The translations under genes were made by a program, and so were the position numbers. This document shows positions 1-10,350 of a stretch of 64,000 nucleotides of DNA, piece by piece. Where the stretch lies: positions 13,130,948 through 13,194,947 of the forward strand of contig CM076652.1 in assembly GCA_038496675.1 (NCBI GenBank). The letters run 5' to 3'. Within the stretch, counting starts at the first letter, position 1. Every line of letters begins with the position of its first letter. Under the pieces are notes generated by a model that was not told the origin of the DNA, searched no databases, and saw only the letters and a program-made list of their open reading frames with translations. The stretch is from Rachycentron canadum (lineage: Eukaryota; Chordata; Actinopteri; Carangiformes; Rachycentridae).

Positions 1-1079
1 GTTTTTAAAATCACTCTCCATAGTCATAACTTGGGGTTACATATTCATATTTGCGACATTCATCTGGTCAAATTATATATTTCATTGTGTTTCAGTGGCT
101 TCAGGCTGCAGAATAATGCACTATTGTGCATCAACTGGAGACAGTTTACCTTATTTCCTGTTTACCTTTATGTAAGATGTGAAGTACTTTCAATTGGTGG
201 GGTTGCTGTGAAACCAATATATGTTCTTTTATATGTTCTTCTCATCTGCCAATTTGTTTATGTTTCTTCCACTCACTTTTTTTTGCCACCTCACTGGGTG
301 TGTTCAGATGAAGGCAGTGCAAATGTTGAATTATTATTAATAAATTTAATTTGGTTAATATTTGTTGTTCTCTTTCCAGATGAAGTAATAACATACTCTA
401 TGATGTTGTTGCTTGTTTTGTTTTTTTTAAACTGTATTGTAAGGTGTCCTTGGGTGGTCTGAAAGGCAAATAAAATGCATTATTATTATCTACAGTTCAG
501 GATTTCCTATAATATGGAATAGTACCACAAAACGCTTTTTGAATATCTTAAAAAAAAAAAAAAAAAAAAAATTATTGAGTAAGCATATTTCAAGTAATCT
601 CGTGTGCCTTTAGAACCAGACCAGCAGTAAAGAGTTTGCATAGGCACCTGCGCAATAGAGCGAGAGGGGTTGTCGTGGATAGGCAGAGGTATAACAGATA
701 CTAAAGGTTAAGTACAGTGCAGTGTCTGGGCTGAACAAACCTCTAAGATGAGTGAGCGAGTGGGGATTTACAGTGGAGGCTGTGCATGAAACAGTGCAGT
801 TCAGTCTTTGTTTCATGTATTTGAACTCCCCTGCACAATGTGACTCATGAATCCCTGTTTTTGAGCTGCTTCATACTGATTCAAGGTAAGTTTTGTATAA
901 ATATACTCTGTGCTTTGACCGTCAGGTGTGTTTAACCTGACGCTCCACTGGAATAAAGGTGCAAAGAGTTTACATTTAACAAACGACTGATCATTTTAAT
1001 CAAAACGATTAACTTTGAATAGTTTTTTTAAGAAATTATTTGGATTAAACAGTGATGAGCTGCAGAGGCCAACTTGCAC

Positions 1080-1087
1080 TATAAAAG
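1080..1087 (+). promoter_or_regulatory. TATA-like box, candidate cadherin promoter
   Basis: TATAAAAG is a full match to a TATA box and lies about 720 bp upstream of the first cadherin coding exon on the same strand. A second, TATAAATA, lies at 896-903. No initiator or transcript evidence is available, so assignment to the cadherin is inference. Confidence 0.25.
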
Positions 1088-1502
1088 CACAGAGACTGAG
1101 CTGTGGCTAAAGCTGTGTGGGAAACAGTTTTCAAAATAAACTGCTAATGTATTTGTTCGTTGAGTGTCATGGGAGAAAATCTGATCCTCAAGTGTTTTGT
1201 AAACATGTAAGCTGCTCACAGAGAAAAAGTTAAGCCCCAGTGGTTCCTGTATCCTGCCAACAAAATCAGTCCAGTGAGGGGATGTATTTTAATGTATTCT
1301 GTTAGTAATAGACTTTTTTCCCTTTTTTTTTTTTTTTTTGCAGTTTCTCATTTTAAATTCCTTATTTAGGATTGTAGAGGTTGTGAATCCATGTTGCAGA
1401 AACGTCACCATTTTTTTTAAAGCGAAGGAGGAGTGTGTGTCACCAGCATAAACACACACACCTGCATGCGTGAAGGTGCCTGAGGTCACCTTCAGTTTCT
1501 TT

Positions 1503-1553
1503 GTTTTTCACCAGCTCCTCACTGATCTTATCAGTGAGGAGCTGGTGAAAAAC
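1503..1553. repeat. Perfect 24-bp inverted repeat with 3-nt loop
   Basis: Positions 1503-1526 are the exact reverse complement of 1530-1553, separated by CTT at 1527-1529. The arms include CACCAGCTCCTCACTGAT and its complement. On either strand this can fold into a 24-bp stem without mismatch. It sits about 250 bp upstream of the cadherin start codon, in probable promoter or leader sequence. Confidence 0.95.
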
Positions 1554-1807
1554 TACTCAGCATCAACGGGAGCAAAGTAGAGTAAACACAATTACTGTTG
1601 CCACAGGCAGTTTAAAGAATGAAAATGGATGAGAGGGCGCGGATCTGGTAAAGAAGCAATTAATGATACTGACTGGTGAACACTGATGGTGAAAACCCCT
1701 TGAAAAGAAGAGTCGGTTTGCCACTGGGACAAATCAGCAGGTCCAGTCCAGAGGATCAGTCCAGTGACGCTGGAGGACGGACCTGCTGTGTCTCCACACT
1801 GAGGGAG

Positions 1808-4800
1808 ATGATGGGGACCAGCAGGACTCTGAGGTTGCTCTTTTCACTCTGCCAAGTCCAGGTGAGTTTTTAAAAAAATCTGTAATAAGGTCAGCTTTGT
1901 TAATTTGTTTCTGTGGTGACTGGAAATTCCCCAAACAGTCAGAAAACGTTCATTGTTCAACTCAACTGTATATTATTTTGTTTTCACATGGTAATTTATT
2001 TCACGTTTTCCACAAAACAAAACCAATATGTTTTAAGGTTTATTTTGTATAATTCTATTTTATTTGTATGTATTTGTGTTTATGGATCTGTTTGTACGTC
2101 TGTATGTGTGAGTTCATTTTTATTTAATACTTTAATCTTGAAGATAAAATATTTAGACCTTCCTACGCCTAAAAAGCATTACACTGCCACTGCATAACAA
2201 TGATTTTTGTTATATACAGTAATATACAGTATGTAGTATATATATGTGTATACAGTAGTACACAGTATGTTCAATATGTCCCTGGATTATGTCTGTTCCC
2301 CAGTGTTTGGTTGCTCTGGCTGTGGCAGGGATGCAACTACACCGCTTGAACAATAGAAACAACTACTCTGATAATGGAAACCCAAGAAACAAGAATCTTG
2401 AGGTAAATGTACAGATCATTTTTGTAATTTTCCAATTGCTTTATGAGATTACATGTACAAATATCTGACTTGAGATCCTGATTCTGCAGCTCTCCACCAT
2501 TCGGTTTCCACATGTGTCTGGCAGTTTGAAACTCATGAAGAGGGAGTGGGTTATTCCAGCAATTAGCTTCTCAGAAAATGGCAGGGGCCCCTATCCTAAA
2601 TTTATGGTGAAGGTAAATGCATCAGCAACAAATAAATGAATTAAGTTTGAATGCATTTGCAATAATGTATCATATTGACTGAAATACCTTTATTGTTGTG
2701 GTTTAGATTAAATCAAGCAATGAAGAAAAGGTGGCAATAACCTACCAGATCTCTGGACCAGGAGCTGATCAGCCCCCAGAGGGTGTTTTTACAGTTGATC
2801 GGCGATCTGGGGTGCTGTATGTGACACAGCCACTGGACAGGGAGAAAACGGCCAAATACACTGTGAGTTCAAACAAAGCATAACCTCAGTCTCAACTACA
2901 GCGCGTCTTAATCTTTACACACAAGGTGGTGTGTGTTACAGCTGTGGGCCCATGCAATAAATGAGGGCGTTAAGGCTGAGGAGCCCATGGAGCTGATTAT
3001 CAATGTCATTGACCAGAATGACAACCCGCCACAGTTCACTCACAGTTCTTTCTATGGCCGAGTGAGCGAAAGTGCTAAAGTTGGTGAGAAAATGATAAAA
3101 GCTGCAGCCCTCTAAACTTTACTTGACTTCCAAAAATGACAATCTTAAAGTTTTGTATTGATGTCAACAGGAGACTTTGTCATAAAGGTAACAGCAACGG
3201 ATAAAGATGACCCAAATACAAACAATGCAATAATTAGGTATCAGATAAAGACTCAGATGCCTCAAATGCCTAAAGGGGACATGTTTACCATAAACCCAGT
3301 AAGTGGAGCGATCAGTGTGGCGGCAGGTGGACTGGACAGAGAGGTAAAGTAATCATGCAGTGTGAACACCACCCTCCTCAAAAGACATTTTCATCCCTCA
3401 TTTACTTTGCTGCTCACTTCTTGTGATAGACTCACCCAGAGTACAAGCTGATCATTGAAGCTGCTGACATGGTGGGACAGGGACTAAAAGCCACCTGCAC
3501 TGTTATCATCAGCGTCACTGACAGCAACGACAATGCTCCACAATTCACCGTCACATCTGTAAGTTGAAAAAGACCCAAATACCTCATGATGGTGTTTAAT
3601 CTAGCTTGATCTGTAGCTACATTTTGTCTTGCTTTCTCCCAGATGTCAACATCTGTCCCTGAGAATGAGGTTGAAGTTGAGGTCATAAGGCTAAAGGCCA
3701 CTGACAGGGATGAGTTAGGATCTCCAAATGCCAACACTAAATATTCAATTATAAAAGGCAATGAGGGGGGAGAATTCAATGTCACCACTGGCTTTGATAA
3801 AATGGAGGGAATCATTACCACAGTCAAGGTCAGAGCACATCAGTCATCTTATTCTCCATTATACTCAATGTGCACAGTGCATCATACTTATTCGCCCGTT
3901 GTCCACCTTCTCCAAGGAGCTGGATTTTGAGAGCACCCCCGTCTTTACTCTGCTGCTAGTGGTGACAAACGAGGTGTCGTTTTCTGGGCCGGCGTCTACC
4001 TCGACAGCCACAGTCACCGTTGCGGTTGTGGACAAGAACGAGCCTGCTGTTTTCAGTCCAGCAGAGATCCATGTGAGCATCTCAGAGGACTTGACCATCG
4101 GGAGCGCTTTGGTTGGCATCCGAGCTAAGGACCCTGACAGAGCCAGGAAACAGATTGTTAGGTAAAGGAAAACACATTCATGTTGTTTACATGTCAACAC
4201 ATGGATGTGTTTGTTAATATGCATGTTGCACTGGTCCGTTTCGGCTCTAATCAGGTTGTTCCTCTTGTTTCTAGATATAAACTACACAATGACTCTGCAA
4301 GGTGGCTGAGTATTGATGGAGACACAGGCTCAGTCAAAGTGAAAAGCAGCATGGACAGAGAATCACACTATGTCAAAGACAGCACATACACAGTCCTAAT
4401 TTTGGGTTATGACAATGGTGCTACTTTTATTCTTATCAAACTGCCATAGCTTTATTTCCCTGTAACACAGTTACAGGGAAATAATGACTGAATAATGACT
4501 GAATAATAACTCTGCTGTGTCCATCTTTTAGACACTGTCCCAGCTACAGGGACAGGAACTCTGGTTGTGACTTTACTGGACGTGAATGATCATCTTCCTG
4601 TGATCAAGCAGAGAAAAGTCAGTCTGTGCAACAAGGATCCTGTTCCTGTTCAGCTGGATATAGAGGATCTAGATGGACCAGGCCACGCTGGACCGTTTAC
4701 AGTGGAGCTTCAAGGAGAGCACAGGATCAACTGGACCATTACCACCAATTCCACAAGCAAGACGGCTCACTAACAGCATGCATGCCCAGTAACAAGATGT

Positions 4801-6080
4801 AGGAGTTGTGATTTGACTCTTGTGGCGTTAATTCTGCATATTTTGCCCGTTGCAGACAATGTGGCAGCCCTGGCCCCCAAACGTGAGTTGTCACCTGGGA
4901 ACTATTACGTGCTCATGCGCATTTATGATGTTGACACGCTCTACCAAGACAGCACACTGGATGTAGAGGTGTGCAAATGCCAAGGGGCTGTTTCCACCTG
5001 CTTTATTCCACACCATGCCCCTCATCGGCACATTTCTTCGCTCGCACCCTCAATTCTGGGAGCAATTGTTGGTCTTCTGTGTATGTTGCAGCCTATATTT
5101 TTCACCCTAAGTCACTAAATTAGCTTTGATTCGCTTTACTGTCTTTGCTTACTACTAGGATTTTTCTTTATCTGTCTTGATCACAGTGCTGCTTCTGCTG
5201 CTGCTGCTGTTGTTGAGGAGGAGTTGGTCAGAGCAGGAAGCCCCTCTTCTCGGAGACGTACCCAGGGACAACATCTTCCACTATGACGAGGAAGGAGGAG
5301 GTGAAGAAGACCAGGTAGGAGCTAGAGGGTGAAGAGAAGGAGTCGTGACACACACAGCAGACATGTAAAGGTGATGATTACATTAGATTACCTCTGCCTG
5401 ACGCGTTTAATCCCTCAGTCACATGAAAGTTTGATGTGTTTGTTTCGTGTTTTTATGTCAGTTTTATGTCAATTATTGACAAATGATTGACATAAAAAAA
5501 TGCTATTGCGTGTTTTTTTTTCTTCTTCAGGAGTTTGACCTGAGCCAGCTTCACATAAGGCTGGATAACCATCCTGAGGTTCTCTGCACTGATGTGTTTC
5601 CTGTTGTCCACAGCCACCCACGCTACCGCAGACAACTTCAAGCCAATGAAGAGATTGGCAAATTTATTGGAGACGTGAGTGATGTTAACATTTTATAGAT
5701 TGTTTGTTTACAGGAATATCTTTGTTGCAAAAGTGCGTGAAGATCTGCAATTTGTGCCAATGTCATGTTTATTGAATGGCGTTGAGGGTTTTTATAATAA
5801 GGATTTTCCTTGATTTCCCCTCCAGAATGTGTGTGCTGCAGACAGCGACCCCACAGCTCCTCCTTATGACTCCCTCCTGGTGTTTGACTATGAGGGCATT
5901 GGATCTGAAGCGGGTTCACTCAGTTCCATCGACTCCTCAGACTCAGATGAGGAGGAGCATGACTATCGGAGCCTGGCCCACTGGGGGCCACATTTCAGCA
6001 GGTTAGCTGACCTGTACACGGGCAGGATAGAAGAGGACGATGACGCAGAAACGTTGCCAGGAAAGACAGAATGGGTCTGA
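1808..6080 (+). CDS. Classical cadherin, E/B-cadherin-like (15 coding exons)
   Basis: Exons: 1808-1861, 2304-2402, 2490-2612, 2707-2862, 2942-3083, 3171-3343, 3430-3558, 3643-3828, 3917-4161, 4275-4417, 4532-4756, 4856-5080, 5187-5314, 5531-5674, 5826-6080. They join in phase to 2427 nt, 808 aa. Residues 1-27 look like a signal peptide; the mature start is EWVIPA at 70; five cadherin repeats follow with LDRE, DQNDNPP and DSNDNAP calcium motifs; then a leucine-rich membrane helix. The tail keeps the p120 site YDEEGGGEED and the beta-catenin site (TAPPYDSLLVFDYEG, SLSS acidic run, HWGPHFSRLADLY). The layout matches vertebrate E-cadherin exon by exon from EC1 onward, but the propeptide is only about 42 residues. 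It should act at the plasma membrane as a calcium-dependent homophilic adhesion receptor. ATG 1808 or 1811 (better Kozak) is chosen because a hydrophobic leader follows; an in-frame ATG at 1676 remains possible. The exact paralogue (cdh1-like, B-cadherin, or a fish-specific cadherin) is undecided. Confidence 0.9.
4452..4484. repeat. 15-bp perfect hairpin in cadherin intron 10
   Basis: Positions 4452-4466 are the exact reverse complement of 4470-4484, with loop ACA. Immediately after it the unit AATAATGACTG is repeated in tandem (about 4480-4505). It lies inside the intron between exons ending 4417 and starting 4532. Confidence 0.9.
4757..4855 (+). other. GC-AG intron of the cadherin gene
   Basis: The exon ending at 4756 is followed by GCAAGA rather than GT. 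Reading on meets an in-frame TAA at 4771-4773 before any GT donor. Using the GC donor (phase 1) and the acceptor TTGCAG ending at 4855 gives NWTITTNSTNNVAALAPK, which matches the spacing of E-cadherin EC5 (NWTI to GDY is 20 residues there, NWTI to GNY is 19 here). Confidence 0.8.
5462..5497. repeat. 12-bp inverted repeat in cadherin intron 13
   Basis: TTTTATGTCAAT at 5462-5473 is the exact complement of ATTGACATAAAA at 5486-5497, with a 12-nt spacer. A partial direct copy (TTTTATGTCAG) precedes it. It lies just upstream of the acceptor at 5530. Confidence 0.85.
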
Positions 6081-6775
6081 CATGAGTATTTAAAGCCTTC
6101 AGTTGTCAGAGTGCTGTGACCTTTCTCTGCTGCCTCCTGTCACGTTTGCATTGACTGAAAGTCTGAGATGGAAGCTGCACATGCTCAGGTCATGCATTAC
6201 TCTTAACTTTCCTGGTTGGTTATTTCACTGGGTTGTTGCAGGAATTTGTGGGTAAATAATGATTGACTGAATGCAACTAAACAATATTTAACAGTACATG
6301 TGTCCTGAGCTCACAGTAAGGATGTCATATTGTCTCACTTTTTTGGTGGCAAAACCTCAGTGTCACATGAGTTATATTAGATTTCTAATTTATGGATTTT
6401 TCAAAGCTTTAAGTAAAAGTTGGCAAAAAACAAATTGAAGAAGTGAGTTCAAACAGGGGTTGACAGTCAGTGTTGGTGCTGCCTAACTATACGAGCAGAC
6501 TCACATCTAAGAGCATAATAAAGTGATGCCAGTGCTGTTGTAAAAATTCCCATGTATGTATGCATGTATTCCCAAGCTCCTCAAGGCTCCATCATTGGTG
6601 CCATTATATTCTTATTTTTTCTTTCTCCGTAAGACTGATGCTGAGACTCTGTGTTTATTTAATTAAATTATATTTTATGATTATGCTTTTTAGTGTCATT
6701 CCATTGAATTGTTAAAAACTACCTGAGCGTGTTTTAATTTTACCTCATAAATAAAATTTGTTTGCATTTGTAAAT
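6081..6775 (+). other. Cadherin 3' UTR with poly(A) signals
   Basis: Non-coding sequence follows the TGA at 6078-6080. AATAAA motifs occur at 6517-6522 and 6750-6755; the second is followed by a T/G-rich stretch (TTTGTTTGCATTTG) typical of a cleavage element. Probable transcript end is near 6770. Confidence 0.55.
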
Positions 6776-7313
6776 TTGGTCTGTGTCGTCATGTAAATAG
6801 GTATTTTGGTTGAGATACTATATGAGCGTAAGGGATGAAACAAGTGAGAATGGGTAATGGAGTCAGTCCACAAAATATAGTCTCAAATTTGTCTCTGAAA
6901 TGAAACCAGTCCTCTGACACCACCTTAAGCTTTCAACAGGCTGATAAGCTCTTTCGTCATGACCAATCGTCTCCCAGAGCAGTTTCCTCAAGAGTGAACT
7001 TTAACCATTCAACCAACCCAAGTGAACTTTGACCCTCTGGACACTCTGAATACACTGGAGAGTTAAAGTAGCAGTGAGAACAACTGTTTAAATGTTTCTT
7101 ATTTTAGTTAGATGATATTTCCTGTTGATATGAGTGTTTGTGGATAAAAGTACAAGCCTTACAACATTTGCAGAAGGTAGGTGGCAACGCAGACTGAAAT
7201 CTAGTGTGAACTCTGATCTGTGTGAATCACTGCTGGTTTGTTTGTACATGGGTCGGGCGTTTCCACCATCCATTGTGTTTACTCACAAAATACCTTTTTT
7301 CTTATAAAAACAG
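6776..7313. other. Short intergenic gap, cadherin to TMEM253-like
   Basis: About 540 bp with no supported gene. It probably holds the promoter and leader of the next plus-strand gene. The base before the ATG at 7314 follows AAAAACAG, so the start codon may lie directly after a splice acceptor and a leader exon may be hidden here. Confidence 0.4.
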
Positions 7314-8569
7314 ATGGCACAGAACATGTTTCAGGAGGGGCTGTACCATGTATTTTTTAAGGAGACGCCCTCAACCCACCCACAGACCCAGGTTACCAAT
7401 CACGGGGAGCCAATGGACAATGTCAGGATCCACCGTTGGTTCAGGACTGTGGTAAACACCAGACTGTTAATTGCTGGGGTGAGAAGAAACTCTCAATTAA
7501 CACAGTTTACCAGCTTTTAAACAGTCTGCCTGCTTCATGCCCTGTGTTTCGCACCCAGGTGGTTCAAGTCCTGTGTGCTTTCGCCTGTATACTAGCCACA
7601 GTCACCCATGCTTGTGTGAGCTACAACTGCTCAGTGTCCATGTTAACACCAGTGTGGTCAAGCCTATTTGTGAGTCCACTCAGTGCAACTCTTTTTGACA
7701 TAAACAGAGTCAAATACTGGCTCATAACTGTTTGTATTGTTACAGTATGTGGCTGCCGGGTGCCTTGCAATGGAGGTTCAGAGGAAAGCTAATAAATTAA
7801 AGGTAAATGTTTTGCTTCATTTTTTTTTTGTTCATGTTATTATCTGCCTCACTTGATTTTGTATTGACAACAAATAGATCATCGCCCTGATGGGTCTGAA
7901 CCTGTTTAGTCTACTGTTTGGTTTCTCCGCCCTCCTGGCCAACAGTCTCAAGTCTACACAGCCTGTTACACTCAACACAAACCAACAGGTAATTTAGCAA
8001 ATCTTTGGATCATTTTTTAGATCATTTCTTAGATTCATTTACAACATGGAAGTTGGGTTAAAAATCACTCTGTTTGATCCACCAATACTTCGGGTCAGCA
8101 AAGGTTTTACAGCTATAAAAAGCTTGTCAAAGTTAGTTATGCTGAACGTGTGGAAATAAATGCTCTCTGTTTCCTCACCAGCGTACGGGCTCATATGTTG
8201 CCAGGGGGAGCTCCATAACATTTTCTGTACAGTGTTTTCTGGCTTCCATCTTCATATTTTTCCTGTCCTGGAGAGGCCTGCGTCGCTATAGCCCTCCCCA
8301 TACTCAGACCTACAGCCGCATCTCTCAGGTGAATGCAGCGGGGCAGGATGCACAGAATAACCGGGGTGTGATAGAGAGATTCGTTCACTTTGTCCTGTGG
8401 TTATTTCCAGTTCTTGGGCTCTAAGTAAACTTTTAGCAAAAGAAATCATAAATACATATTCACAGGATTTAATGCCATCTGACTGTTCTTTGCTCTTTTT
8501 TTTTTTTTTGGGCAGGATCCAGATGAAACCAATGGACCTCTACTGGAACAAATTGAATTTAATCTGTGA
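7314..8569 (+). CDS. tmem253: TMEM253-like four-pass membrane protein (6 exons)
   Basis: Exons 7314-7478, 7559-7669, 7746-7802, 7878-7988, 8182-8328 and 8516-8569 have consensus GT-AG borders and all join in phase 0, giving 645 nt, 214 aa. Four hydrophobic segments are visible, about residues 51-75, 84-102, 112-133 and 160-178, with a short polar N-terminus and a C-terminal tail ending DETNGPLLEQIEFNL. There is an N-glycosylation motif NCS in the first loop. From memory, human TMEM253 (about 217 aa) shows the same order: a basic TRLL/GRLL entry to helix 1, a Cys-containing loop, a LEL/MEV basic end of helix 2 and an NxFxLxxGF helix 3. That likeness is moderate, so the symbol is tentative; an MS4A-like protein is the alternative. 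Function is not established. Confidence 0.72.
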
Positions 8570-8945
8570 AACTCAAAGATCTAATATATCTCGTTCAATA
8601 TTTCTGAAAAATCCACTGGTTTACTGGGACGGGGACATTCAAAATGCTGTAGACTCACTCCTGCTTGCACAACTTTTGTGTAAAAAAGTTACTGTTGTTG
8701 ACCAGGGAGTGTATGAACCTTTTGTGCACTTCTGAGTTAAAATGTGATGAAATTATATCATGCTGCCTCACTGATGACTTCTAGTTTCACTTCTCCTTTG
8801 GGATTCTCAAAAACTTGAAATGTACTTACCTAAACTATGAGGCATTACATGAACACATTCAAAATCAAAAAGATAAACTGCATGTGAAATAGACCATAAC
8901 TTATTAAACTGCAGTTCCCCAATAAAGTTTACATGCTGAATACTT
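8570..8945 (+). other. 3' UTR of the TMEM253-like gene
   Basis: Sequence after the TGA at 8567-8569 with AATAAA at 8921-8926, about 350 bp downstream, a plausible poly(A) signal. No other gene is visible in it. Confidence 0.5.
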
Positions 8946-10344
8946 GTTGAAGGCTGTGCTATAACGAACAAATGAACCTTGTAAGCACATGTCTGTGTAA
9001 TGTTGCTGATAAAAGGAAGCTTTGAATATTGTAACTGTCAAAGCTTTCAAGTTTTTTCTTACTTGAGAAACGACACTAGAGGGCAGCATTACCTGAGGTT
9101 TCTCATCTTCAAGTCCAGTCTGATACACAGACAAACTTTCTCTGTTTGAGGATGAAGTTGTTTCAATTGAGACCATGAGAGGACATCGTGCTCTGTCAAA
9201 TATGGAGTAGATGATCATGTAAACATTTTTTATCTGATTGTCACTTTACATCAGACTAAACCTGATTCTAGGATTAACCACAGAACCAAGTTGCAGCTTT
9301 AAAACTGCTACTTAAAAAACAAAACATTTATGGCCTAAAGCTGGTCCTCACAAAGACAGACGTCCAGAAGTAAAGAGTAACTGTCTGTACAATGTGTTTG
9401 AGTGTTTAAATGATGGAGGATTTCTTTGAGAATATAAAGCAAGGCCATACACCACTCTTATAGAGCACGCGCACACACACACTTGGTAACCGACATGTGC
9501 AAGTGAAAAAAAAAAAAATGACAAGAGCAGCTAGTTTCTCACGGCATGTCTGGCTAACAGCTTCCAGCTGTTGCCTGGTTGGAGAGCTGCTATGGGAACA
9601 CACCAAGTACAAAGAGTAACATGGGATTCATTAGTAAATGGACACAGAGGGAGAATAAAAGAAAGCAGGAAGATGAGGTTTGGTGTCCTCAAAGATACTG
9701 ACAACTGATTCCTCTGGTGGAAGCCACTTTCCTACGTGGTACTACTGTTTGAGTTTGTGTTTACCGCATGTGTAGTTGTATACAGTCAGTTTGTTCAGAT
9801 GTCGTTGCCCTTGAACATTTCCGTGTGGCATTTACACAAAGAGGGATTGTTCTGTGTGATCTGAGCGAAGAGCCAACCCATGCGACACAGCGGTTTGCAA
9901 ATCAGAAAGGAATAAATGTGTTGAGAAAAAAAAAAAAAACTGCCTTGATATCGGCCGCATGTGCAGCTGTTTCATCTTGTGGCCTGCTGTTGGGTGATGA
10001 GTAATATCTGTTATCTTTGGAGTGTATCTTCCTTCTGACTGCAAGGGAAATCCTCCTGCTCCTTCTCTTGGAGGGCCAGAGTGTGAGAGGGAAGCAACTG
10101 AGGCCTGGATGTGATGACAGGAGCGTGAGTGTGTCCGGAGGAGAGGAAGTGGTGACTACATGTGGAGATTCCCTTTGATTAGTCTCACTGATACTCTGAC
10201 CTCCCAGCTGAATGGCCTGGAAGGATTAGATCAGAGGCACCTGGAAGTGAGCAACTGAATGATTTCATGTTTTTGATTTTTGATGAATGAAAGAGAAAGA
10301 AAAAACAGAGACAAAGGCATAGTCTTGAGAACATTCATCAATAA
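8946..10344. other. Intergenic region between convergent genes
   Basis: The plus-strand TMEM253-like gene and minus-strand FRMD4A converge here. No splice-bounded coding exon, RNA gene or complete mobile element was recognised. Short A-runs occur near 9509 and 9925. Confidence 0.4.
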
Positions 10345-10350
10345 TTTATT
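10345..10350 (-). terminator. Candidate distal poly(A) signal of FRMD4A
   Basis: TTTATT on the plus strand is AATAAA on the minus strand. Downstream in the transcript sense (10260-10320) the strand is T-rich, as a cleavage element would be. Nearer signals around 13150-13160 could give a shorter transcript. Confidence 0.3.

Larger units (their letters stand above)
1..1807. other. Upstream non-coding DNA before the cadherin gene
   Basis: No gene is supported here. An AATAAA at 469-474 on the plus strand and an A-run at 550-571 could mark the 3' end of a transcript entering from the left, but no coding exon with splice signals was recognised. TATA-like boxes lie at 896-903 and 1080-1087, and a strong donor-like AAG|GTAAGT lies at 886, so a leader exon of the cadherin may be here. 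A perfect inverted repeat occupies 1503-1553. An in-frame ATG at 1676 precedes the chosen cadherin start. Confidence 0.5.

Noticed and set aside
31..462. 143-codon open frame on the plus strand
   Set aside because: It is hydrophobic and low in complexity, has no splice context or family likeness, and ends near an AATAAA; more likely 3' UTR or random sequence.
4771..4810. Canonical GT donor for cadherin exon 11 (for example GTAACA at about 4791)
   Set aside because: The reading frame already stops at TAA 4771-4773, and using it would break phase with the next exon; the GC donor at 4757 fits better.
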